Assembly: GCF_029215955.1 (NCBI RefSeq)
Contig: NZ_JAEMVA010000017.1
Coordinates: forward strand, 1-37,214
Reading direction: 5' to 3'
Length of the DNA: 37,214 nucleotides
Source: Sulfurimonas sp. SAG-AH-194-I05
Lineage (GTDB): Bacteria; Campylobacterota; Campylobacteria; Campylobacterales; Sulfurimonadaceae
Shown: in pieces, positions 23,174 through 30,867 of the stretch
How positions within the stretch are numbered: the first letter of the stretch is position 1
Layout of the letters: each line of letters starts with the position of its first letter
Program-made: the position numbers and the translations under genes
Notes under the pieces: model-generated
The model's database searches: none
Told to the model about the DNA's origin: nothing
The model's input: the letters and a program-made list of their open reading frames with translations, nothing else

Positions 23174-23551
23174 ATGAATTTAGACAAGGTAATAGCAGGA
23201 TTTTTTATAATCTTTGCAATGACACTTAACTTTGGTTTTTGGTATGGAGATGCACTTGACATGAACATGCACTCAAAGTATGAACTTTTTGCAGCCATAG
23301 TAGTAAACTTAATCGCTACAGTACTTAAACTCGGGGACAAAACGCAAATGGGTTCTGTTTTAATTGCTACAAGTTTAGTAGCTGTTTTACAACTTATTAT
23401 GGCAGCTACTATTTGGACTATTTATGCCGAAGGCGACTATATTGCTCCAGATCATTTTGGTGAAATCATCTCTTTAAGTAGTGGTGCTTTACTCGCAAAT
23501 ATCACTTCTGTTATCCTCTATATTGGGGACACACTTAAGTCAAAAAGATAA
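23174..23551 (+). CDS. DUF6394 membrane protein
   Basis: The 125-residue protein has about four membrane helices (roughly 5-22, 36-52, 58-78 and 95-118) and matches the DUF6394 family known from Campylobacterota. A charged segment DALDMNMHSKYE lies between the first two helices, and YAEGDYIAPDHFGE between the third and fourth. The function is unknown. It ends 4 nt before the likely start of a two-RCK potassium channel on the same strand, so it may be an accessory subunit or work in the same ion or osmotic response. A good GGAGA ribosome site is present. Confidence 0.82.
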   Translation: MNLDKVIAGFFIIFAMTLNFGFWYGDALDMNMHSKYELFAAIVVNLIATVLKLGDKTQMGSVLIATSLVAVLQLIMAATIWTIYAEGDYIAPDHFGEIISLSSGALLANITSVILYIGDTLKSKR

Positions 23552-23555
23552 CTCA

Positions 23556-25238
23556 ATGAACGAAAGTTCCTTATGGATTATACTACAAAGGATGCGACTT
23601 CCCTTTGTAGTTATCTTAATTACATATACTATAGCAATGATAGGGCTAATTCTAATTCCAGGACAAGACTTAGATGGAAATGTGTACCATATGAGTATTT
23701 TCGATGCTTTTTATTTTGTGACATATACAGCTACAACGATTGGCTTTGGTGAATTTCCGTACCCCTTTACCTACCACCAAAAAATCTGGGTTTCAATGTC
23801 CATATACACAAGTGTTCTTGGTTGGTTTTACGGTATAGGTGCTTTAGTAACGCTCTTTCAAGACAAGCTTTTTCTTAGTGAAATTGCTATTGCAAGTTTT
23901 CAACGTTCTGTAAAAAACATAAAAGAAGACTTTGTAATTGTTTTAGGTTATAACGAAACAACAAGTGAAATTATTAAAAGAATGCTTGCAGCAAAGGTAC
24001 GTGTGGTTGTGATTGAAAAAGATCAGCTAAGAGCTGATTACCTTCGTCTTGAAGGGTATGTTCCCCCTGTTCCTATTCTGATCCAAGATGCACATAATCC
24101 TAAGGCATTAGAAGATGCTGGAATTAAATCTCCTAGTTGCAAAGGTGTTATTTCTCTTTTTAAATCAGAAGTATTAAATCTAAGAATTACACTTGCTTCA
24201 AAACTCTTAAATCCACATGTACAGATTGTTGTAAAGTCTACAACAGATGAAGAAACATTAAACCTCCTACAAGCAGGTGCAAATATTGTTGATAATCCAT
24301 TTTTAATCATTTCTTACCAACTTCAAATGGCACTGAAAGCTCCTAGTATTCTTAAATTAGAAAACTGGCTTTATCAATCTGACACGCTAGAGTCAAAAAC
24401 TTTTTCTATTCCAAATGAAGATATTGTCATCTGTGGTTATGGACGACTAGGATCATATATTTATGATATGTTCTTAAATAATGGTATTTTAGCTACGGTC
24501 ATAGAAATAGACAAAGCAAAGGTAAACTCAGCTTTATACCAAGGAAAAGAAAATATTATCCATGGAAATGCTGATGATCAAGTCTACCTTGACAAAGCAA
24601 ATATTCAAGATGCAAAACTCATAATAATTGCAACTGATGATGACACAACAAACCTTTCTATTCTTTCAACTGTCAAAAAGCTCAACTCAAATGCTCTGAT
24701 TGTTGCAAGAGAAAATGATATAACTGATTTTTCAATTTTTTCACATGCGAAGATTGATCACTTGTATTTACCTGAGCAAATTTTAATTCACAAAACTACA
24801 AATGCTCTTTCAAATCCACTAAGCGATAAGCTTATTCGATGTATGGTAAATAAAGATGAACAATGGGGACAAAGTCTTCTTGCCAACCTCATGCGAAGTA
24901 TTAGTGTGAATCCTATAACCTTTGAATTAAATATAACAGAAAAAGATTCTTATGAAATTTTTAAATACTTAAAAAAAGAAGATTCTTATCTCACCGTAGG
25001 TATGCTTAAAGGCTCAAGAAGAGATAGAGAACAAAAAAATAATATTATCCCCCTTCTGATACAAAGAGAAGAAGAAGAAATACTACTTCCAGAAGATGAT
25101 TTTCAAGTTCTTACCAAAGATAAAATTCTATTTGCCTGTGATGAGAATGCAAGAGAAGACCTAGAGAGCATCGCTAACAATGCTTTTGAGTTTAACTACA
25201 TTATGACAGGAAAAGAAAAAGGTCTTTTTTTTCTCTAA
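23556..25238 (+). CDS. Potassium channel with two RCK domains
   Basis: I place the start at the ATG at 23556 (560 residues), because the longer frame from 23481 overlaps the DUF6394 gene and its extra residues are not channel-like. Two membrane helices (about 16-35 and 80-100) flank a pore helix and a selectivity filter TTIGFGEF (60-67), a variant of TVGYGD. Two RCK/TrkA-N domains follow: the first begins at FVIVLGYNETT (126-136), where the Gly pattern is degenerate. The second begins IVICGYGRLGS, with an intact G-x-G-x-x-G. TrkA-C-like parts end the chain. It is a ligand-gated K+ channel, the ligand being perhaps NAD(H), nucleotides or Ca2+. Confidence 0.88.
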   Translation: MNESSLWIILQRMRLPFVVILITYTIAMIGLILIPGQDLDGNVYHMSIFDAFYFVTYTATTIGFGEFPYPFTYHQKIWVSMSIYTSVLGWFYGIGALVTLFQDKLFLSEIAIASFQRSVKNIKEDFVIVLGYNETTSEIIKRMLAAKVRVVVIEKDQLRADYLRLEGYVPPVPILIQDAHNPKALEDAGIKSPSCKGVISLFKSEVLNLRITLASKLLNPHVQIVVKSTTDEETLNLLQAGANIVDNPFLIISYQLQMALKAPSILKLENWLYQSDTLESKTFSIPNEDIVICGYGRLGSYIYDMFLNNGILATVIEIDKAKVNSALYQGKENIIHGNADDQVYLDKANIQDAKLIIIATDDDTTNLSILSTVKKLNSNALIVARENDITDFSIFSHAKIDHLYLPEQILIHKTTNALSNPLSDKLIRCMVNKDEQWGQSLLANLMRSISVNPITFELNITEKDSYEIFKYLKKEDSYLTVGMLKGSRRDREQKNNIIPLLIQREEEEILLPEDDFQVLTKDKILFACDENAREDLESIANNAFEFNYIMTGKEKGLFFL

Positions 25239-26606
25239 CTAAAGAACCCATACAGAAAATTTCTTACTCTTAATTTTTCCAGAGGAGAGTTTTTTCTGTG
25301 CTTGGTTTATAAATACTCTCTCGATTGCAACATACGCTTGTCTATCATAAATATCTATTTTACCGATAGAACTCCCTTGCAGTCCTGCCTCTCCGGTTAA
25401 AGCACCGAGTAAATCACCAGCACGAAGTTTGTCTTTTTTGCCACCCTCAATGACTAAAGTAACATTTGTAGGTTTCATCTCAAAACCATTCACTTTTTTG
25501 AGTGTCTCAGAATCAAAAAAGGTACGAATGTCATTTTTATATTCCATTGCTTCTTCTGTTTCATCTTCGCTGTAAAGCGAAATAGCTATTCCCTCATTTC
25601 CTGCTCGTCCTGTTCTTCCAATACGATGCGTATACGTTTCTCTTCCGTGTGGCAAGTCAAAGTTTACAACCATAGAAAGTTCTTTAATATCAAGTCCACG
25701 TGCAGCTACATCTGTTGCAATTAATACCGGACATGATTTATTAGAAAACTGCACTAAAACATCATTTCTTTCATACTGTTCCAAATCACCATGAATAGCT
25801 AAGGCATCTATTTTATTTTTGGCTAAACTCTCAGCTAACTCTTTTGCTGCTATTTTAGTGTTCGTAAAAACAATGATATTTTCAGGCTTAAAAGTAGAAA
25901 AAACATTAATGAGCGTTTGCGTTTTACTGTGTCTCTCTGACTCATAAAAAATTTCTTGTATTTTATTTGCCACTTCTGTACTCACTGTTTTTACGCTCAC
26001 AGGATTGTTTTGAATTCTATTACTAATAAAACTTATTTCGTTATTGTACGTAGCTGAAAAAAGGAGTGTTTGTTTCTCTTTTGGAGCATATTCTAAAACC
26101 TTGTCTATCTCTTCAATAAAGCCCATGTCTAACATTCTGTCTGCTTCATCAAGAACAAGTGTTTCTAAATTATCAAGGTTCAATGTTTCTTTACTTAGGT
26201 GTTTTAAAATTCGTCCAGGTGTCCCAACAACTATGTGCGCACCATGACGTAATGAACCTAACTGTGGACCAAACGCAGCACCACCACAAAGTGTTAATAT
26301 TTTAATATTATGTGCAAATTTTGCGATGATACGTAACTCTTTGGCTACTTGGTCTGCAAGTTCACGTGTCGGACATAACACAAGTGCTTGAACACGAAAC
26401 TTTTTTACTTGAAGTTTATTTAAAAGTCCTATTCCAAAAGCGGCAGTTTTTCCACTTCCAGTTTTTGCTTGTGCTATTACATCTTTTCCATCGAGAATGA
26501 GGGGTAAAGTTTCCTCTTGAACTGGAGTCATAGTTGCATAACCTATTTTTTCTAAGTTTGCTATCATCTCATCTTGTAATTCTAATGTTGTAAATTTTGT
26601 ACTCAT
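25239..26606 (-). CDS. dbpA: DEAD-box RNA helicase DbpA
   Basis: The 455-residue protein has all DEAD-box motifs: Q motif (TPVQEETLP), Walker A AKTGSGKT at 47-54, PTRELADQV, GTPGR, DEAD in VLDEADRML, SAT, then RGLDI and HRIGRTGRAG. The C-terminal 75 residues form the DbpA RNA-binding domain (LRAGDLLGALTGEAGL to AYVAIER), which targets 23S rRNA hairpin 92 during large-subunit assembly. Its start codon overlaps the YwbE stop by one base (TAATG), so the two are translationally coupled. It ends directly against the convergent K+ channel gene with no spacer. Confidence 0.94.
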   Translation of the reverse strand: MSTKFTTLELQDEMIANLEKIGYATMTPVQEETLPLILDGKDVIAQAKTGSGKTAAFGIGLLNKLQVKKFRVQALVLCPTRELADQVAKELRIIAKFAHNIKILTLCGGAAFGPQLGSLRHGAHIVVGTPGRILKHLSKETLNLDNLETLVLDEADRMLDMGFIEEIDKVLEYAPKEKQTLLFSATYNNEISFISNRIQNNPVSVKTVSTEVANKIQEIFYESERHSKTQTLINVFSTFKPENIIVFTNTKIAAKELAESLAKNKIDALAIHGDLEQYERNDVLVQFSNKSCPVLIATDVAARGLDIKELSMVVNFDLPHGRETYTHRIGRTGRAGNEGIAISLYSEDETEEAMEYKNDIRTFFDSETLKKVNGFEMKPTNVTLVIEGGKKDKLRAGDLLGALTGEAGLQGSSIGKIDIYDRQAYVAIERVFINQAQKKLSSGKIKSKKFSVWVL

Positions 26607-26797
26607 TAGTAAATTTCCTTTACGCGACCAACTTCACCACTCATTAAGCGAACTTTTATACCATGTGGGTGTGATGGTGATTTTGTTAAAATGTCTCGCA
26701 CTATACCGTCTGTTAAAAGACCTGTACTTTGGTCTTGTTTAAGAACTATAGCTACGCTTATTCCATATTTAATATTTGTTCTTTTTTGTCCATTCAT
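26606..26797 (-). CDS. YwbE-family protein (DUF2196)
   Basis: The 63-residue protein matches the short YwbE family: GISVAIVLKQDQSTGLLTDGIVRDILTKS, then HPHGIKVRL and a GEVGRVKEIY end. The fold is a small beta barrel. Function is unknown; co-transcription with dbpA (1-nt overlap) suggests a role near rRNA or ribosome assembly. Confidence 0.88.
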   Translation of the reverse strand: MNGQKRTNIKYGISVAIVLKQDQSTGLLTDGIVRDILTKSPSHPHGIKVRLMSGEVGRVKEIY

Positions 26798-26857
26798 ATT
26801 TGTTCCTATTTTCTTTCCATATGCAAGTGTAACATAATTAACAAGGCTATAAATGAT

Positions 26858-27643
26858 TTAAGAGCCCTGCATAAAACGGTACATCATCACAGAGGCAGCA
26901 ACTCCAACATTAAAACTTTTTACATTCTCTTGCATTTCGATACTTACAACCTCATCACACATCGCTAAAACCTTTGGAGAGATTCCTTTTCCTTCATGAC
27001 CCATAATTAAAACCCACTTTTTTGGTACTTCCACATGCCAAAGAGGAGTAGAACCTTTTTGTACTTCAGCTGCAAATATTTTGTAGCCTTGTTGTTTTAA
27101 ACGTTCTAATGTAAGAAAAATATCTGTATAAATATGATACTTTAAATGCGATATATACCCCATGGAAACACGTAAAGAACGTCGAGCATAAGGGTGAGGG
27201 GAAAGATTTGAGAGCATATACGAGTCCACTCCAAAACCAGCCATACTTCGAGCAATAGAACCGACATTTTCAGTGGATGTTATCGCATCTAGCATCAGTA
27301 TACTGTTCCCAAGACACGCAATGCTAGTAGGTGTAGGACGTACACCATGTGCCATACAGTTATGATGTATTGTATGTCCTACTATTGTTTGTAGTTCTAC
27401 TTTAGAAGCTATATACAAAAAAGCAATATCTTTACTTGCAACAAGGTCTTCATTTTCGTCATAGTATTCTTTTGTAGCTAATATACTTATAATTTTTACA
27501 TTACTCTCTAGTAGCAGGTTCACTACCTTTGGAGAATCTGCTATAAAACTATTATCAGATGTAAAAGCATTCTCTCTGAGTTGTTTGTAAAGAAGAAAGG
27601 TACCGTCATTTATATTTTGCACGGGGGTTAAAAATAAAGACAT
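26858..27643 (-). CDS. SpoU/TrmH-family RNA 2'-O-methyltransferase
   Basis: The 261-residue protein has an N-terminal substrate-binding part (about 1-105) and a SPOUT catalytic domain with the three SpoU motifs: motif 1 STENVGSIARSMAGFG near 130, motif 2 VLIMGHEGKGISP near 216, motif 3 NVKSFNVGVAASVMMYRF near 240. The deep trefoil knot binds S-adenosylmethionine. The target could be tRNA or 23S rRNA; the sequence alone does not tell. It lies downstream of the ODP gene by 17 nt on the same strand, which may only reflect gene packing. Confidence 0.9.
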   Translation of the reverse strand: MSLFLTPVQNINDGTFLLYKQLRENAFTSDNSFIADSPKVVNLLLESNVKIISILATKEYYDENEDLVASKDIAFLYIASKVELQTIVGHTIHHNCMAHGVRPTPTSIACLGNSILMLDAITSTENVGSIARSMAGFGVDSYMLSNLSPHPYARRSLRVSMGYISHLKYHIYTDIFLTLERLKQQGYKIFAAEVQKGSTPLWHVEVPKKWVLIMGHEGKGISPKVLAMCDEVVSIEMQENVKSFNVGVAASVMMYRFMQGS

Positions 27644-27660
27644 GTATAAAAAATTCTCCC

Positions 27661-28419
27661 TTAATAAAGTTCTTCTAAATAATCACTGCCACATTGAAGT
27701 TCTTTGAGCCATTCTAAAAAATATTTTACATCATCATCTTCAAAAACAAGACCATGTTGTGGAGCTATCATATGAACATCAAGCCCTTGTATTCTAGCAA
27801 CCCAAGCACGGCATAACTTATTTGACCCCATATATCTTTTATGAAATCCGAGTAAATGTTTTACATGCTCTTCAAAACTAGAAACTTTTTTATAGCCCTC
27901 TGGAGTTTCAACAATAGCCGCTCCAATATCACCAGAGAAAACAATTTTTGAACGAGAATCATAAAGAGAAAAGTTTCCAGGAGAATGTAAAAAATGTGCT
28001 GGAACAAACTGTAAAAAGTCTTCGCCAAAAGTAATCTTTGCACCCTTATCCTCAAGAGCAATAACACGAGAGAGTTCCATGAAACCATAGTGTGTCATAA
28101 AACGAATCCATAAACTAGGCATAATAAACCTTGCCTGTGTGCTAATAGCCCACTGCGCAATGGAACCTGAAACATCCGGATCTTGATGTGAGAAAAAAAT
28201 AAACTTAATTTTGTCTATTTCCACATGCTGTGACACTGCCTCATACAGTTCATCAAAAACCGCTTCACTTCCAGGATCAACTAAAACACCTATACCATTT
28301 TGAACAATTAAGTACTGGTTTACTGAAAGAAAGGCATCTTCTACTGACTCATCATCAAAACTAAACATAACGCATTTATGCGTACCATCATCGTATAAAA
28401 CTTTTTCTTTATTATCCAT
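27661..28419 (-). CDS. ODP-type di-iron MBL-fold sensor protein
   Basis: The 252-residue protein has the MBL fold of the flavodiiron protein/ODP group, without flavodoxin. Metal ligands are visible: His78, Asp80 and Asp82 in SHQDPD, His145 in FLHSPGNF, Asp164 in SGDIG and His222 in PQHG. The HxDxD form, with Asp where FDPs have Glu, fits the oxygen-binding di-iron protein (ODP) family, which binds O2 or iron and serves as a sensor in spirochaete chemotaxis. It overlaps the REC-PilZ gene by 8 nt and is translated with it. The pair may form an O2- or redox-sensing unit; alternatively it could be an O2 or NO reductase lacking its flavin partner. Confidence 0.8.
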   Translation of the reverse strand: MDNKEKVLYDDGTHKCVMFSFDDESVEDAFLSVNQYLIVQNGIGVLVDPGSEAVFDELYEAVSQHVEIDKIKFIFFSHQDPDVSGSIAQWAISTQARFIMPSLWIRFMTHYGFMELSRVIALEDKGAKITFGEDFLQFVPAHFLHSPGNFSLYDSRSKIVFSGDIGAAIVETPEGYKKVSSFEEHVKHLLGFHKRYMGSNKLCRAWVARIQGLDVHMIAPQHGLVFEDDDVKYFLEWLKELQCGSDYLEELY

Positions 28420-29911
28420 TTTGCATCCCTTTAAATTCCCTAATTATTGCCATCTGTCTTTTTGTTATATACTTGACTAAGTCACTTTTTTTTATATTTT
28501 GAAAAATAAATACAATGTCAAAACTAGTACGAAGCTCTGTTTTTTTATACACGCGCGCAGCAAAGTTAAGTATAAGAGGTCGCTTATCCATCTCTAAAAC
28601 TATGTCTAATCGTACAGAGCATTCTATATCTAAACCAGCAGGTAAAGTGGCTAAATTCAAACGAATTGCGTCTAAAGAAATATCTTCAATTTTTACTTCA
28701 CCATGGAACTTATTTTCACCTATAAAAAGAGATACCACATGTTTTGTTGCAACTGTTACGCGAATTGTTTTTCTATCTACGGGAGAAGTTTTCACAAAGT
28801 GTAAAGTATTTAACCGTAACTCTTGACTTTCAAAAACTATTTTTTCTACCTTATTGCAGGCAATTACTTCTGGTAAAAATTCTGAACTAATATATGTTTT
28901 TTTCTCATACTGAATAGCTTTAAGTTGTGAAAATTTCGTTTTTAAACAGATAGTTTCATCTACTACATTCGAGATCAAAGCATCATTTGTAATACTAAGA
29001 CCTTTATAGTAGTTATGCACTTCTACCTTTGTTGTATTGCTCTTCAAAAGTTCTAAGAGTTTAGACATTGTGTCTTCCCTAACATGGGGACCCTCTTCTA
29101 AAGGAATGTCTTTATCAAAAAAATCAAAAAGATTTAACTCCGTTACATCATCTAAAGATAAAATCCCATACCCCTCTTTTTGAGGAATTTTTTTATACTT
29201 TACTATTAAATGCTTTATTGCATTATGTTTATTTCGTATTTTAACATTAAAAAGTTTTTGTTCATTTTTTTGTAATGTTTCGAACCATTCTGGGTCTACT
29301 TTTTTACATAAAAATCCATCATGTTTTAAAAACTTATCACCAAGGTCACCCACTTTTTCTTCAAATAAATCCAGAGTTTCAAGATTAAAAAAATCTAAGA
29401 ACATATCATTAGCAACAAGAATTTTTTTATTACGATACATGGCAACCATTGAACTTTGGTGATTGAATATACTTTGGAGTTGCATTTGAAATAATTGTGA
29501 AGTTCGCTCTTTTTTTATGTCTAAAACAGCTTCATCCAAAAGATTAACAAGAGCTAAAGAAGTAACAGGTTTTTTTAAATAGCCAAATGCTCTAAATGTA
29601 ATGGCCTCGAGTAAATATTCTTTTTCATCATAGGCAGACATAATTATTATTTTCACATCAGAGCTTATCTTTCTAATTTTCGAAGCGAATACTAAACCAT
29701 CCATACGAGGCATTTTAATATCTGTTACAACCAAATGATAATGTTGTTTTTTGAACTTTTCTAAACCATCTTGCCCATCAACCGCAACCGCAACATGTGA
29801 AAAAAATTTATGCAAAAGAGTAGCTGTCTTTTCTCGTAAGACCTCGTTGTCTTCTACATAAAGAAGAGAAAAACCTTTTGCATCTAATTTTAATTTTTGA
29901 ATATCATTCAT
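28412..29911 (-). CDS. Response regulator with PilZ output (REC-PAS?-PilZ)
   Basis: The 499-residue protein starts with a receiver (Asp64 in VVTDIKMPRMDG, Lys114 in LKKP). Residues about 140-260 look PAS-like (MVAMYRNKKILVANDMFLDFF and GILSLDDVTELN). A PilZN/YcgR-N-like segment follows (about 295-375, YYKGLSITNDALIS then KTKFSQLKAIQY), and a PilZ domain (about 376-485). The c-di-GMP motif RxxxR is Arg380/Arg384; the second motif is DISLDA (410-415), with Ala in place of the usual Gly, so binding may be altered. It is coupled to the ODP gene. It probably integrates phospho-signals with c-di-GMP to adjust motility or attachment. Confidence 0.82.
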   Translation of the reverse strand: MNDIQKLKLDAKGFSLLYVEDNEVLREKTATLLHKFFSHVAVAVDGQDGLEKFKKQHYHLVVTDIKMPRMDGLVFASKIRKISSDVKIIIMSAYDEKEYLLEAITFRAFGYLKKPVTSLALVNLLDEAVLDIKKERTSQLFQMQLQSIFNHQSSMVAMYRNKKILVANDMFLDFFNLETLDLFEEKVGDLGDKFLKHDGFLCKKVDPEWFETLQKNEQKLFNVKIRNKHNAIKHLIVKYKKIPQKEGYGILSLDDVTELNLFDFFDKDIPLEEGPHVREDTMSKLLELLKSNTTKVEVHNYYKGLSITNDALISNVVDETICLKTKFSQLKAIQYEKKTYISSEFLPEVIACNKVEKIVFESQELRLNTLHFVKTSPVDRKTIRVTVATKHVVSLFIGENKFHGEVKIEDISLDAIRLNLATLPAGLDIECSVRLDIVLEMDKRPLILNFAARVYKKTELRTSFDIVFIFQNIKKSDLVKYITKRQMAIIREFKGMQNG

Positions 29912-29953
29912 TGAACTACCTATGTGCTATACTTTCAGTATAATACACTCTTT

Positions 29954-29980
29954 TTTATTATAAAAATATTTTATAATAAA
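29954..29980. terminator. 12-bp all-AT palindrome after the RND operon
   Basis: TTTATTATAAAA (29954-29965) and TTTTATAATAAA (29969-29980) are perfectly complementary over a 3-nt loop, 4 nt after the stop of the lyase gene. It has no GC pairs and no T-run on the minus strand, so terminator function is uncertain. It also lies in the promoter region of the REC-PilZ gene. Confidence 0.35.
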
Positions 29981-29984
29981 CTTG

Positions 29985-30860
29985 TTAAGAAAATTTATAA
30001 AATGTTGCACGATCTACAATACTCTTAGCATGTGGATTCATTGTAGTAGTTTCAGCCATTCTTGAATTTTGGTTAAATACTGGCTTATCTGAGGCTAAAA
30101 TTTCTAAAGCTTCTTTATAGTCTTTTTCTCTCACTTGGTACAAGTCATTTATAATATCGATTTGATTTGGATGAATGATTGTTTTAGAAAATAAACCCTC
30201 TTTTAAGTCTCTTCTTGCATCTTTTCTAAAGCCGTAGAGGTCTTCAAAGCAAGGGTACACTCCGCCACTTATTTCAAAACCTGCAACTTTAAAAATCATA
30301 ATAAACTTTCCTAAAACTGCATTCGTAACACTATAATCAAAAATACTATCAAGACATGTACGACGCATTTTCAACTGTTTTAACATATCTTCAAGTCCAA
30401 AACGGATAAGAACAATTTTTGATTTATAAGGAAGCAATTTATCTTTAAGAGAAAGAAGTTTTTTTTCATCAAAAAGTTCACTTCCCTCAATGCTTGGCAT
30501 AAAAGAGTAAGACTTATGTTTCAAAATTTTCAAATATGTATCTGCATTCTCAAGAGAAAACTTCGGAAGCACAAAACCATCAATCCTATCCACATGTACA
30601 CATGCGAGTAGTTCTTTAAGTATTTTGGGGTTACGAGGACGTAAAAACACTAAAAGAGAGGTTTGCTCCAAAGCGTTGAGCATTCCCTTTATGCAACGCA
30701 AAGCATGTGGGAGTTCGTAGTCACTTATAGAGTCTTCAGTGTCTACAACAACACTTTTAAGATTTGGATATTTTCCACCGTTTACAACTTCTTGTAAGTC
30801 TTTATGTGTAGCAGGAATAAAAAGTGTCCCACCTAGTTTTATATAATTAATTCGTTCCAT
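29985..30860 (-). CDS. HpcH/HpaI (CitE-like) aldolase/lyase-family protein
   Basis: The 291-residue protein has a TIM-barrel pattern of the CitE/HpcH group: LFIPATHKD (13-21), VVVDTEDSISDYE (37-49), FLRPRNP (71-77), GFVLPKF (95-101), then MPSIEGSELF (about 159-168) and IIHPNQI near 238. Acidic residues in TEDS and in SIEGSE are likely Mg2+ ligands. This fits a C-C bond lyase acting on an acyl-CoA or acid substrate; it is close to the C-C_Bond_Lyase subfamily also found near tellurite-resistance genes. It is the last gene of the LolA-like/barrel/RND operon, 7 nt after the permease, an unusual companion. Confidence 0.75.
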   Translation of the reverse strand: MERINYIKLGGTLFIPATHKDLQEVVNGGKYPNLKSVVVDTEDSISDYELPHALRCIKGMLNALEQTSLLVFLRPRNPKILKELLACVHVDRIDGFVLPKFSLENADTYLKILKHKSYSFMPSIEGSELFDEKKLLSLKDKLLPYKSKIVLIRFGLEDMLKQLKMRRTCLDSIFDYSVTNAVLGKFIMIFKVAGFEISGGVYPCFEDLYGFRKDARRDLKEGLFSKTIIHPNQIDIINDLYQVREKDYKEALEILASDKPVFNQNSRMAETTTMNPHAKSIVDRATFYKFS

Positions 30861-30867
30861 TTACGTC

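Noticed and set aside
23481..23555. Longer N-terminus of the K+ channel frame
   Set aside because: The extra 25 codons lie inside the DUF6394 gene and are not channel-like. The ATG at 23556 gives a normal channel start 4 nt after the previous stop.
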